From Mastigias papua (Eukaryota > Cnidaria > Scyphozoa > Rhizostomeae > Mastigiidae): a stretch of DNA of 64,000 nucleotides. Each line of letters starts with the position of its first letter. The stretch's first letter is position 1. The notes under the pieces are model-generated. The model was not told the origin of the DNA. It worked only from the letters and a program-made list of their open reading frames with translations, and made no database searches. The DNA is taken from contig OZ025287.1 in NCBI GenBank assembly GCA_964019165.1, forward strand, positions 5,440,844 to 5,504,843. The letters are read 5' to 3'. Below, in pieces: positions 23,620 through 35,633 of this stretch. The translations under genes and the position numbers were made by a program.

Positions 23620-25360
23620 AGTTAACAGACAAAAAGGAAATTGCATCTACTTTCATTAAACACTTCACCAATGTGGGCCCTTTGCTAGCTGAAAAAATTG
23701 GAAGGTAAATTGAATGATGACCCAGTCCGCTTTATACCAAATAATGAAGAGGGTGTTGAGTTCGAATTCAAACCCGTTATTAAGCAGAATATACTTACTG
23801 CACTAAGAAGACTAAAAGACTCTAAATCACCAGGACCGGAATCTGTGACCCCCTAAAGAAAATCTTCAATGAGTCGCTGCAAGTTGGGATGTTTCCTGGT
23901 ATATGGAAAGCAGCAACGGTAGCACCTATTTTTAAATCAGGACGGTAATCAGATTTAAATAATTATAGACCGATTTCCGTTCTGTCAGCTGTTTCGAGAA
24001 TATTTGAAAAGGAAGTGCGAGATTAACTTTTTGAATTTTTAACAGCAAACAATATGCTATCCAAGAACCAGTTTGCCTACCGCAAACTTCGTTCAACAAT
24101 AACATCACTGTTGAGTGCAACTGAGTCTTGGTATAGTAACGTTGATCGAAAGAATGTTAACATTAGCCTTTTGGTTGATTTAAGAAAGGCATCTGACACC
24201 ATTAATCATGACATTCCATTAGCCAAATTAAAAGACATGGCTTCTGTAAGAAAGAGCTCGCATGGTTCGCTTCCTACCTCACAGAACGACAGCAGTATTG
24301 CTACCTTAATGGCCAGAATTCAGAGAAAGGACTGGTTAATTGTGGCATTCCTCAGGGGTCATGTTTAGGACCTCTTCTATTTATTTTATATACCAATGAT
24401 TTTGAAGAGTCCCTGAAAGATGTACACCAAATATGTATGCAGATGACGCGAGCATTACTTTCGGTGGGGAGGATGCTTACCAACTTTTGGAAGATTTAAG
24501 AAATGAGTTGCAAGATGTTATAGATTGGCTAAGACAAAACACGTTAAGCCTAAATGTAACAAATTGCGAATATATATTGTTAGGTAGTAGTAAGCAAGTA
24601 GGTAAGATCTCTGAAATCGGTGATCTTAAGGTTGGGGAAGATGAAATCAAGCGAGTTAGAAAGACAAAGTATTTAGGGCTAACTATTGATGAAACCCTGT
24701 CATGGAGCCAACAGTATAAGACAGCAAAAAGAAACGCGAAAGGGTTTTCAGGTATACCAGGCATTGGTGGAAATTCACCTCCGATATGGCAATATGTTAT
24801 GGGGTCACCTTTCTGCAACTAAACTCAACGAAGTGAAAGGTTACAAGACAGGGCAATTGCATTGATCCACTCTGCACCTATAAAGGACAGAATGCCATCT
24901 GCAACAGTAAGTGTACATGAATTAATCAAGTTTGATCAGGCGGTGAAGGTGCATCAATTTCTCAACGGCCAATATCCACAAGCCCTTAAGCATACGTTCA
25001 CAATACGATCTCAGGTTTCAAAATATGAAACGAGAAAATCGGATGACCTGCGGGTACCAAGAACTAGGCTTGAAATAACGAAAAAGAGCTTTTCTTATAC
25101 AGGTGCCAAGGTGTGGAATAAGATCCCAAACAACATAAAAAATGTGGAATCTGTTGCAGCCTTCAAAATACAGGCCAAAAACTACTTTCTAAGCCAATGA
25201 AACATAGAAGACTCCCTGAAACATGACCTCCTGGAAGAACAGTGCAATGTTTTTTCAATATTTGTAAAACAAACTATAGATAATCTAGTCACTATTTTTT
25301 TACGTTTGTAGTTATGCTAGCTGAAAGAGTTTTCATGTATAAAATAAATAAAAACAAAAA
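23620..25360 (+). pseudogene. CR1/jockey-like LINE, RT to 3' end
   Basis: Reading frames in order: KKEIASTFIKHF (about 23632), SPGPESVTP, GIWKAATVAPIFKSG (about 23900), NNYRPISVLSAVS (about 23960), AYRKLRSTITSLLSATE, DTINHDI (motif A, about 24195), GLVNCGIPQGS-like region (about 24345), MYADDASITF (catalytic YADD, 24433), SLNVTNCEYILLGS, KYLGLTIDE, then after a gap the thumb/C-terminal block at 24862-25200 ending SYTGAKVWN. Frames change at about 23700, 23850, 24360, 24430 and 24770. The 3' tail ends near 25360 in an A-rich run. It lies 0.5 kb downstream of the phosphatase gene on the same strand. Confidence 0.88.
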
Positions 25361-26545
25361 CCAGTATTTAGCGTCCTGCCTTTTCTCAGTAAAATCCTCA
25401 TATATTTAAGTAGAGAACGTGTTGAAATTTGCCTGTGATTCCAATCTGAATTTGTTTATTTGGGTAGAGACTTGTATGATAAGGGTGCTTGTGAAAAATG
25501 CAGATGCGTATGCTCTTTGATAGTGTCATATACCTTTTCTTATGTAGTCTGTACTCAGAATTTTATAGCAGCTTGGAGTTGTTTTAATATTCAGTGCCAA
25601 TCCCTAAATCAAATGAAAAGTAGCAATTTAACCCCATCCATAGTAAAAGACGGAATTCTGAGTGTCAGATGCATTCTATGCAAGAGACAACTTTTAGCCT
25701 TTACCAGAAACCTCCTGTTTGTTTTTGAAACTGAATTGAAATATTTAGTTTAAAGTATTGTTTGTATGCACTGCACTTTTGCAGCAGTTATTTTCCAGTT
25801 GCCTGAAGGCGACTGCAGCAATTTATTAGGTACTCTCAGAGGTCTGATCACTTTTTGCTTGTTTGTATATATTTACTTTTCCTACATGACACTGAAATCC
25901 ACAGACTTGCGGTAAACTGACTTGTCTGGAGAGATTTTTATTGTGTATTCAATTTTACTTTCTTACTGACCGAAAGAATCTCTGAAACAAGTATAGTCCC
26001 ACCAGTGAGTCACACACCGATTCTAAAGTTCAAATGAAACTGAAATTTTCTTTTGTGCTCAATCATGAATCTGACTGTCAATAGAGGGCGTGTAGTTTGC
26101 TTCCACCCCTTGTCATTCTCATTCCACAGATGTACACTCCCCTTATATAGTATTGCACAGTTTGACACAATTCATCAAGGCGGATAAGGTTTTGATCTAA
26201 ATTGATAATCACCTTCAAATTCGCCCTATCGGACTTTAGTCTATTGCTTGTTAATGAAATAGCAACCTATCACAGCAGAAATAAGTCAAATTTGAAATAG
26301 CTGAACAAAACAGTCTCGTGTTGTTAAAATGCTGTGATTTATCGACTTTTTGCGATAACCATTTCGAGGCTCGAGTCCAAATTATGATATGCAAGAGGGA
26401 TGGATAAATGGAATTTAAGGATCGTTGTTTAATATATTAGACAAAATGAAGAGGCATAAGCAGTCAAACATACAATTCCACGAACCTGCTGCCTACATGA
26501 AATGGAGAGTTGGCAAACAAACTCACGCTCAAACTCAATTATTTT
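25361..26545. other. no recognisable gene
   Basis: One 97-residue frame (25460-25753, +) has scattered cysteines but no known motif. The rest is AT-rich. The right edge is the approximate 3' end of the minus-strand LINE. Confidence 0.35.
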
Positions 26546-26918
26546 TCAACATAAAATTAGTTAATTACAATATATAGATATGTAGAGAAAATTTAAATTT
26601 TAGGTTGATGGATACATTGAAAAAACTTAGGGTAAGCTATCGAGCCATGTATCCAGTTTGACGTATTTACTCTACAATTTTAAGTTTGAATTGCAACAAC
26701 ACAAAGATATAGAAATAAATAAGAGAAAAAAATGAAAAATATAAATCTAAAACTGGAGTAAAATCAAGTAGATAATAAAAATATAAATAAATCATTATTA
26801 CAATGAAGTAAAATAAATGTAATGACGATAACTGAGTTCGAATATGAAATGCAAACAGAAAATAATCATAAAGTAATTAAGTTCACAAATTATCAGGAGT
26901 GGTTCATTAGGAAGTGTT

Positions 26919-28600
26919 TCATCTGCTTGACAAATGATGTTTGTTATTCAATTGCTTTAATTCTTTGGGGAGAGAGTTCCACAATTTGATTCCATCAAAT
27001 GTAAGGAAGTTTGTTTTTAAGTTGGACGAGATAGATGGGAGAGAAAATCCTTCAGATGAAGATTGTCTTGTGCTATAATTATGTACAGTTTTTGTTTTTA
27101 TAAGCTCGTTTTCAAGAGAAAATTTGTTATGGCTAACTTGAAACATCATTTTTGCTGTTTCAAGTTTGTATAATTTATCAAAGTTGAGTATTTTTAGGCG
27201 TTTAAAGATAGGTTCACTATGCGCAGTGTGGTTCGCAAAATCAATTGCTCTAATTGCTTTTCGAAAATTACATTTTAAATGTTCCAGGGTTGTTCTATTA
27301 GCACAACCCCAGTTTAAGATACCATAGAGAACATGGCATTGAATATACAAGGAGTATAAGCATTTAAGAGATTGTTTAGGCACCAGATGTCTTACCTTAT
27401 AAAGCACACCAATTCCTTTTGATAATTTCAGATTTATTTGCTTTATGTGCAATTTCCAGTTTATTTTATTATCAATTATTACTCCAAGATATTTGGTGTA
27501 ATTTTCTTGTTTGGGATATTTGTCATTAATTTTTATATTAATACTTCTATTATCTTTACGAGAACTTATAAGCAAGAAATTTGACGTAGAGACATTAAGG
27601 GATAGCTCATTGGCCAATAACCAAATGGTTACTTTTCCTAGTTTGGAATTTACAACTTGTTCTAATTCATCAAGATTTTTGTTAGCTAGTAGAATACTTG
27701 TATCGTCTGCAAATAATCTAAACTGAAGAATCTCGGTAGATTTATATATGTCGTTTATATAAATTAAGAACAATAGAGGCCCTAGCACACTACCTTGTGG
27801 AACACCACAGTTGATTGTCAATTCATTTGCATTCACACCATTAACTGTAACAATTTGAGTTCTCTCATACAAATATGACTTAAACCACGAATATGTGATT
27901 CCTCTGAAACCATAGTGCTCTAATTTATCTAGCAAAATATCATGGTTAACTGTATCAAAAGTCTTCGAAAAATCAAGGAATATACTGCAGGAATAGAGTT
28001 TGTTTTCAATGTTATTGATAAGTTGTGACTGTAGATCTAAAATTGCTAAACTTGTAGACTTATTTTCCTGAAAATCATATTGATGTTCAAAGATTAACTT
28101 ACTTTGATCCAAAAATTTTACCGTACGAACATTAATTAATTTTTTAAGAATTTTACTGAAAATGGGCAAAATTGAAATGTGCCGATAGTTTTCTAATTCT
28201 GACTTGGATTTCCCTTTATGAATAGGCGTAACTTTTGCAAATTTCAACTTATCTGGAAATACACCAAAAGAAAAGGATGAATTGGCAATAAGTGCAAATG
28301 GCTTTGAAATAGTCTTAGGGGCTATTTTTTATAAATTTTGGTCGGATATCATAACAATCATTTGCTTTACTTTCGTCAAGATTTGCTATAATATCATTTA
28401 CTTCCTCTGGGGTAACAGGATCGAGAAAGAAACTTTTTGGGTTTTGTTTTGTTAAATAGTCTTTAAAGTGTTTAGTTGATGTTTCTAATTTATCTATTAA
28501 CTTTAGTGCTACGGTTGTAAAATATTGGTTAAAAGAGTTTGCAACAGTTTTATTGTCTGACGTAAGCTTACCATTTATATTTAGGCTTATTCCGTCAGTT
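26919..28600 (-). pseudogene. reverse transcriptase of the CR1-like LINE
   Basis: The long frame 28247-26919 (442 residues) holds the RT: KFAKVTPIHKGKSKSELENY near the start, FLDFSKTFDTVNHDIL (motif A), GVPQGSVLGPLLFLIYINDI, FADDTSILL (FADD in place of YADD), KYLGVIID, then the thumb and a C-terminal KLWNSLP block. Upstream, 28600-28250 is coding-like after a frameshift (GISLNINGKLTSD, FFLDPVTPEEVNDII). Besides the frameshift the RT is open from PIHKG to its C-terminus, so the copy is younger than most LINEs here. Confidence 0.9.
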
Positions 28601-28617
28601 CTGTTTTTTGCATTTAT

Positions 28618-29020
28618 TCACTGAAATTGATTAAGATCAAGTTTATTTAGATTCAGTTCTGCGATAGTTTCTAGGCATTCGTAATCCGTGAGGTCTTTTG
28701 TTACATCATAGCAAGAACAAAGCTCATTAGAATTGAAATTTTCTGAAAGAATATCACGATTGTCAATGGAATTAAAAGGGAAAGTATTGTTGCGACAGTT
28801 ATTACAAAACCACTGTTGTTTATCAGTACTAAGATTATACATTTGTAAACACTTAAACGAGAGCATTTCTTATGAATATAGCTTCAACATTGATAACAAA
28901 TAACAGCCTTTTCAATATTGTTTACACGTTTGTTGCAAACAGAAAAGAGTTTGTTAAAATGAGTGTTTGAATTGTCTTTTTGTTCACACTGTGGGCATGA
29001 ATATGAAAAGTTACTCATGG
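28618..29020 (-). pseudogene. PHD-finger N-terminal region of the CR1-like LINE
   Basis: From about 29020 downward the strand reads MSNFSYSCPQCEQKDNSN, then CNKRVNNIEKAVICYQC and, after a frame change near 28890, SYIHKKCSRL; the frame 28866-28618 adds QQWFCNNCRNN. The spacing of C-x2-C, C-x(n)-C, H-x2-C and C-x2-C is that of a PHD finger, as found at the N-terminus of some CR1-group LINE proteins. One frameshift and one stop break it. Confidence 0.75.
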
Positions 29021-29249
29021 GGGCTACTATTGGGATTTGTTCTGCTTAGCAATAATAAAAATAGTAAATGGTAATAAATAATATTGATAATTAGAAATAG
29101 TAACTGATAAAAAGTACATGACAAAAAATAATAAAAGTATTACTAGCATGTAAGTGGTATAAATAGAATGTTAAGAAGTATAGATTTATTGCATAACTTA
29201 AGAGAAAAAGCCTCACAGCAGCGAATACCTGATTAAACAATCTTTGATA

Positions 29250-30351
29250 TAATGCAGCTCAGGCGTAGACTTTGCTGGTCCACTATATGTTAAGAGTTCC
29301 AACGGAGAAATGAATAAAAGCTATATTGCCTTGTTCACATGTTGCGTGACCCGGACAGTACATCTGGAGCTAGTTGAGAATCTTGTAGCCTCGACCTTTT
29401 TGAACTGTTTAATGAGCTTTTGTGCAAGGAGAGGAACACCCACTCTCATGATTTCCGATAATGCAAAAACTTTTAAGGCAACTGTCAAATTGTTGTAGAG
29501 GATTGTTAATGATTCCACTGTAGTTGGTTTTCTCGAATCTAGGAGGATCTCTTGGAGATTCAACATAGAACGTGCGGCGTGGATGGGTGGGTTTTTTGAG
29601 CGAATGGTAGGTACGGTTAAAAGATGTCTTAGGAAAGTAATTGGCACTGCTAGACTATCCTTTGATGAGTTGAGTACAGTATTAACTGAGATTGAAAGCA
29701 CTGTTATTGTTAACTCGAGACCGCTAACCTACTTGTACGACGATCTTGAAGAGGCATTAACCCCATCCCATCTAATATATGGTAGAAAATTAGTTTCATT
29801 ATCTGAAGGAGTGCAATTGCAGGTAGACGGGTATAAGGACTCTGAAAGCAAAATAGAGATTTCTCTATCTTACCAGAAAACTGCAACATTTCTGGGACAG
29901 GTGGAGAAAGGAATACTTAGTAGATCTTAGAGAAACGCACAAGTTAAGAAAAGGAAAGCCATTTGAAATTGATAACGGTGATCTGGTACTAATTCAAGAC
30001 GACAATATGAAACGCGGACAATGGAAAATGGGGATCATTGAAGACTTAATAAGTGGACGAGATGGACAGGTAAGAGGCCCCAGAGTAAGGGGAATTGGTC
30101 GCGGTAAGTTAGAATTTGTTAACAGACCCTTACCTAAACTATTTCCACTTGAAATTTCTAGAGACGATGACAAAAAAGGAAGGAGCATTGAGACATTAAA
30201 AGCCACGTGTGGAACGGGAATGGAGAGTGACGGAAGCAATGCGAAAGGCGGTAACATACCAGTAGAGTGTGCGAATGGGACAAGGAATCGATTACCCAAA
30301 GCGGCAGCGAAAGATGCGCGGTGGAAGTCCAAACCCATGCTTGACACCTAA
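29250..30351 (+). pseudogene. BEL/Pao integrase and C-terminal region (BEL-2)
   Basis: Frames 29310-29498, 29583-29930 and 30007-30351 together encode the integrase core: a VDFAGP block near 29260 (first Asp), ISDNAKTF near 29450 (second Asp) and GGFFERM near 29590 (Glu), followed by the DUF5641-type tail (NSRPLTYLY, LTPSHLIYGRKL, then a basic tail). Stops at about 29497 and 29928 and a frame change break it. It is 5' truncated at the LINE boundary. The coding end is followed within 20 bp by a purine tract and an LTR. Confidence 0.88.
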
Positions 30352-30353
30352 TG

Positions 30354-30371
30354 TGTCAAGGAGGGGGGGGG
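30354..30371 (+). other. polypurine tract of BEL-2
   Basis: AAGGAGGGGGGGG-type purine run immediately before the TGTCGGG start of the LTR, the expected plus-strand primer position. Confidence 0.75.
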
Positions 30372-30868
30372 TGTCGGGAAAACCCCGCGCCATTTGCAAT
30401 TGCATTGCAGCTCTATATTAGCACGTAGTATAATAGCGAATAAGGTTCATTCATTTTTGAGTCATTTTGCGGTATGCTTTATTAAACATGTTTTTTCTTC
30501 TACTTCGTGTTGTTTGTGGCTATTATTTACGTAAAGGCCTCGATTCGAATCCGAGACACGGATCTTGACTAAGTGTTAAACGTCCAAGCAAGTTATGCTA
30601 ACAGAGAAATCATTGTAAAATTATCTTAGTCATTTTCCTATTATTCTTGTTTCTTATTGGTTGATATTTTAATTCTTGAATTGATATGTAGTTGGAACCT
30701 AAAACGAACAGTTAGTTGTCGCTTAAACTAGTGTGTGCCTACATGATGTAGCAAGGTGTAGAATTGGAATGACATATTGAAAGTCAAGTTGGTCGTCTTT
30801 TTGCGTTGGTTCTGTAATCTCGATTTTTTTATCCTGAAGTAGCGAATAGGCGGATTGATTTCGCCACA
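30372..30868 (+). repeat. single LTR of BEL-2, shared by two elements
   Basis: It starts TGTCGGGAAAACCCCGCG just after the purine tract and ends near ...GATTTCGCCACA (TG...CA), 2 bp before a TGG primer site. No second copy was seen in the window. An integrase precedes it and a gag follows, so it acts as 3' LTR of one element and 5' LTR of the next. The right edge is inferred from the primer site, not from a second LTR. Confidence 0.7.
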
Positions 30869-30870
30869 TA

Positions 30871-30888
30871 TGGTCCACCGAACCTAGG
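30871..30888 (+). other. primer-binding site of BEL-2
   Basis: TGGTCCACCGAACCTAGG follows the LTR end by 2 bp. TGG is the expected complement of a tRNA CCA end; the tRNA species is not identified. Confidence 0.6.
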
Positions 30889-30907
30889 ATAGAGTAGATT
30901 TTACAGA

Positions 30908-32640
30908 ATGGAGGACGTTGAAAACTTGAAGAAAAAACGTAAAAGTCACCGTGGAACTATGACCAAGTTATTAAACAAGATAAGCGGCTACTTGGATGCA
31001 GAGGCTGATGATCGTGATAGATTAAAGTTGAAGCAATGCCTGATAGACTTAAAAGGAAAAGAAAACACTATCAAAGAGTTGGACGGTAGAATTCTTAATT
31101 TGATGATCGAAAACGGAGATGACGAAGAGGACTGCAACAAAGAAGCTACTGAGGCAAGTGAAGTGATGGAAAAGACTACATATGGGTTAGTATCAATCGA
31201 AGACACCTTACAAGAGATTGAACAAAATGGCTGTAACGTTTCAGTTAATTCAAGATCAGAGGGGCAAACTCAATCGTTGACAAGGAGTGAATCTAGAGAG
31301 TCTATAAGTTCAGCTGGTAGTCAAATTGCAGCCTACAGCAGAAAAGTAAAATTACCCAAGTTGGAACTCAAAAAGTTCACTGGGAAGGTTGCCGAATGGG
31401 CAGAATTTTGGGACGGGTTCAAGAGTGCCGTTTACGATGATCCAGATCTTGCCAAAGTCGATAAATTTAAATATCTGAGATGCTTTTTGGGGAACCAGCA
31501 AAGAGCGTGGTTACATGGTTTTCCATGACAGATGCAGATTATGATGCAGCTGTAAATCTTCTGATCAAAAGGTACGCGAAGCCAGGAGCTATTAAGAGAG
31601 AACACATTAGTGAGCTAATTAACCTGGCCCCAGTTTTCAGCGAGAACAACGTGGAAAGATTGCGTCATTTGAGAGACCAGATTGAAACTCATTTCCAGTC
31701 ATTGGAAGCACAGGGAGTTGAGAAAGAATCCTACTCAAGTGTTGTTGTTCATGTTCTGATGGAAAAGGTACCATAGTCCGTGAGAAACAACATGACCCGG
31801 TTTGGCACAAATCATATGGAATGGAACGTCGATGATATGTTGGAAGCCTTGGAGAAGGAGCTGGACGTTTTGGAAGGTCATATTCCCATTCTTAGTGGCG
31901 GAGGGAAGCTACAAATGGTAGTGCAGCAACAGAGGCCTAAGAGCAATGGACCTCCAACAGCTTCTGCTCTGTTTTCAAGTGGGAAAGAAGAACGAGCACG
32001 GAAATGCCTATTTTGCTTAAGCGATGACCATTCAGCAGATAAGTGCAATGCAATTAAAGATCCGCAGGACCGTAAGAGCGTTCTTTTTAAATATGGCAGA
32101 TGTTTTATCTGTTTAAATTCAGGCCATAAAGCGTTTAAGTGTAGGTCTAGAATAATAATTTGTAAGTTGTGCAAAGGTAAACATCATGTCAGTATCTGCT
32201 CAAGCTTTCCTCATAGGGATAATAGTAAGGATGCGCAGCCTAATGCCAGCACATTAGACCCCAATGCGAGCGCATGCGTGGGTAATACTGGTTCAGAAAG
32301 GAGTGTAGCTTTGCAAACTGCCTTGGCTAAAGTGAATGATAAAGAAGAGGGAAAAGTGAGAGTTTTATTTGATTCGGGTAGTCAAAAGAGCTTTATAACA
32401 GTCAAGGCAGTAGAAAGATTAGGTTTGCAAGCTGTGAGAAGGGAAAGACTTGGAACTAAAGCGTTTGGGAGGAGTGAAGCTGAGATGGAAATGAGAGATG
32501 TCATTCAGTTTTCCTTACATGGTAAAAAAAAGGTAAGGATTGAAGCATTTGTTTTGCAGGATATTGCAGACATCCCAAACATTCATGTTGACTGTATAAA
32601 GAGAGATTATCCCCATCTCACAAACATTTTCTTCTCAGAA
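30908..32640 (+). pseudogene. BEL/Pao gag and protease (BEL-2)
   Basis: Frame 30908-31528 begins at a plausible ATG 40 bp after the LTR and encodes a charged N-terminus, a Ser-rich stretch and the DUF1759 core (KLPKLELKKFTGKVAEWAEF). A frameshift near 31500 moves to 31480-31776; a TAG at 31774 stands where a Gln codon is expected. The frame from 31780 has zinc knuckles (CLFCLSDDHSADKC, CFICLNSGHKAFKC, CKLCKGKHHVSIC) and the aspartic protease VLFDSGSQKSFIT (about 32365), then DUF1758-like sequence. BEL similarity stops near 32640, where hAT sequence takes over. Confidence 0.88.
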
Positions 32641-33832
32641 GTTAGTAGGTGTTATACTTTAGAGGTTGGATGCCTGGTAGTAAATGATAATGAGATTGGG
32701 AGACAAAGGTCGTTTTGGGCCAAGGTCCTTCAAAGGCTTATGTCAATTATACTGACAATGGCAACTTTGAAGTTTGCATTTAGGTAGCACAGAGAGCAGG
32801 TTCACTATAATGTGTGTGAGGGTAGAAACTTATTGCCATTGGTCTCTCTAATGGTTGAATATGATGAATTTCTAGCAGAAGTTATGTCTCTTTCAATTAG
32901 AGGAACAAAGTACCTTAGCGCTAAGATCCAAATGAGCTAATTCATTTGCTCGCAAATACTGTATCATCGACTTTGGTAGAAAATATAAATTCTACACCAT
33001 TCTGTAGTATCATCTTAGATTTCACCAGTTATATAACTAGAGTCGACCACTTGAGCGTTGTTATGGGGTGGGCATAGGTCACAGAAGATGAATGCACAAT
33101 TGTAGAAAGTTTTAAGGGTTTTGTAAAAATAAACAACTTTAATGCTGATGGAATAGCAAAGGCAGCCAAAGCACTTTTGGAAAATCTTGGTATGGATTTC
33201 TCGACATTGTGAGGTCAGAGCTATGATGGTGTGAATGTGATAAGTCGAATTCATGGTGGCGTTCAGAAATTGATGAAAGACATTTTAACTGTCCCGATCC
33301 TTTTGTGCATTCTGGTTACCATGATCTAAACATGGTAGTAGACTGTGTGGTGACATCACTGGCTATCAGTGAAAACTTGCTTGCAAGCATTCGAGATATC
33401 TTCAGTTTTTTTACTCTTCCCTGAATCGATGGTGAGAGCTCAGAATCGAAGCTGGGAAAGGATCGCTCACTAAAAAGATTTTGTACGACACGTTGGAGCT
33501 CTTACATTGATGCAGTGCGAGCTGTGCGAGACAGGTACCCCCAACTAGTGAGGCTTCTGACGTGACTCTCCTTGGCATCAAGCAATAAGAATGAACATGA
33601 CAGCGCAAAGAGTTTGCAGAAAATAGACACGTTCGAAGTCGGTTTTTTCATTGTATTCTGGGAGAGAATACTAAGATCTGTTAATCCAGTATCAAAAGAA
33701 ACATTAGTCCCCTAGAATTGACTTGACGGCTGCCTCTGGACTCCTTGATATTGCACTCTCAGAGCTCCAATGTCTTAGAAAATCTTGGCAGTTTTTAGTG
33801 CTAATTGCTTCAGCATTAGCAAAGTTCTGATA
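32640..33832 (+). pseudogene. hAT transposase remnant, ZMYM1/DUF4371 type
   Basis: In successive frames: RQRSFWAKVLQRLMSIIL (32700), SLMVEYDEFLAEVMSL and RGTKYLSAKIQ (about 32850-32930), TLVENINSTPFCSIILDFTS (DUF4371-type block, about 32975), VTEDECTIVESFKGFVKIN, GQSYDGVNVISRIHGGVQKL (about 33215), then decayed sequence with a trace of the TRWSSRIDA block (about 33500) and LDIALSELQ near 33750. Many stops; not functional. It begins directly after BEL-2 gag/protease, so it inserted there or was joined by deletion. Confidence 0.82.
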
Positions 33833-33837
33833 TTTTC

Positions 33838-35631
33838 ATTTTTCATTTTCATATAATTTAAGGAGGGTAGCCCTTCAGCTAACGCTGGTTTTCAAGGGGC
33901 CCTCGATTTAAATTACAATATAATGTTTAAAAATAGACATAAGATAGGTTACAAGTAAATAATTAAAAATAATTGAAATACCTTTAAAATACAAATAAAT
34001 TTACGAATTATTAATATAAGAAAAAGAAAAAAAAAGAAAACTTAATTGTCCTTTAAAAATCTTTCTTTAAAAATCTTCAGGGAAGATGCCTTCTTAATTT
34101 CAGGTTGAAGGGTATTCCATGATTTTGGACCGCAAAAAGAAAAGCAATTTTGTCCATTGTTTGTTGCTTTCTTAGGCAGTTGTAAGTCCGTAGTGGTATT
34201 TCGGAGAACTCTTAGATGATTTTCTGAGTTTCATATCAATAAATCTGATATATACTTAGGTGTTAGGCCATTAAGTGCCTTGAATACCATAGTGTTAATC
34301 TCGGTATCAATCATATCTTGAATTGTTTTTAATCCGAGAGTATTTAGAAGTGGCCTGGCATCAGCATCAAAGTGGATGTTTGTCAGTATCCTTGCTGCTC
34401 GATTTTGAAGTTTTTGCAAGTGGTTCTTTTCAGTTGCGCCACATTTATCCCAAACTGAGCAACAGTATCTAAAATGGGGCTCAACGATACCGCTATATAG
34501 TGTTTTGAGAGAGCCTTGAGTTAAAAAGTTTTTAGCATGTTTCAAACAGCCAATTGCTCTACTGATTTTTATTGAAAGAGCTTTGATATGGCCTTTCCAA
34601 TTAAGGTAATTATCCATTTGTAGACCAAGATATTTGGTAAATTGGACATTATCGATTCGTTCTTCTTGTATGCTCAAAAATAATTCCTTACTATTTTCAG
34701 ATAACCACTTTTCCTTCTGCTTTGTTAATATAGCCATAGCCTTTGTTTTAGTAACATCGAGAGACAGTCTATTGCCCTTCAACCATTCAAAGACCGAAGT
34801 AAGGTCCTTGTTCATTGCCTCATTTTACTTTTGAGCGTCATCAGACCGATAGGAGAGACTAGTATCGTCAGCGTACATTGCTATCGTGGAATTTTGGGCA
34901 GCTTGTGGTAGATCATTAATGTAGACAAGAAATAACAAGGGCCCTAAGCACGACCCCTGAGGTACTCCAATATTAATGTCCATTAGTCGTGACTCATCTC
35001 CATTTATGCAACAATACTGCTTGCGATTTGAAAGATACGACTTAAACCATGATAATTCTCTTCCTAGGGGAACGTAGTGATCTAATTTTTGACACAGAAT
35101 ATTGTGATCTACAGTGTCAAAAGCTTTTTTTAGATCGATGAATACTAAACCAACAAGCTGTTCACTGTCTAGAGCGCTATACCAATCATCGGTGCTTTTT
35201 AATAAAGACGTAAGGGTTGAGTGTAATCTACGAAAGCCAGATTGCTCATTAGCAAGTAGGTTATTTGAATTCAAATATTGGTACAGTTGATTATAAATAA
35301 GTCTTTCGAAGAGCTTTGAGATGACGGGCAATACCGATATTGGGCGATAATTTGTTTTTTCGCTTTTATCTCCCTCTTTGTAGATGGGTGCTACCCTAGC
35401 AATTTTCCATATATCGGGAAAGATGCTCGTCTCTAGGGACGTATTAAAAAGCATAGCCATGAAATTTTCTAAGAGTGGCAGGGCTAGTTTTAGGAAGTAA
35501 CTTGAAATAGTGTCAGTTCCAAAGCTCTTCGAATTAGTGGATTTGGCAATGACTTCCCTTACATATATGGATAGCTTTGTTGTAGATGGAATATTGATGG
35601 ATCCTGAACAAAGTTTCAAGATACCGTATTT
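33838..35631 (-). pseudogene. jockey/CR1-like LINE RT to 3' end
   Basis: From 35619 down: KIARVAPIYKEGDKSEKTNY, NYRPISVLPVISKLFERL, FRRLHSTLTSLL, FIDLKKAFDTVDHNIL (motif A), GVPQGSCLGPLLFLVYINDL, MYADDTSLSY (catalytic YADD), then in the same frame after a TAA at about 34825 the thumb domain (KYLGLQMDN, FRYCCSVWDK, LQNRAARIL), and after a second in-frame TGA near 34228 the last block ending at about 34048. Two in-frame stops and no obvious frameshift, so a fairly young copy. The 3' region ends near 33840 in a (GAAAAT)-type tail. The 5' side stops at a MITE. Confidence 0.9.
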
Positions 35632-35633
35632 AC

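Larger units (their letters stand above)
26550..29240 (-). mobile_element. CR1-like LINE with PHD finger, endonuclease deleted
   Basis: Minus-strand element of about 2.7 kb: 5' leader (about 29240-29020), N-terminal PHD-type zinc finger (29020-28618), RT and C-terminal region (28600-26919) and an AT-rich 3' region to about 26550. The PHD part joins the pre-RT linker directly; a full-length relative would have an APE endonuclease between them. The 5' end abuts a BEL integrase fragment, which it may have interrupted or truncated. Confidence 0.75.

Noticed and set aside
25460..25753. 97-residue frame with several cysteines
   Set aside because: Cysteines have no regular spacing, and there is no homology or gene structure.
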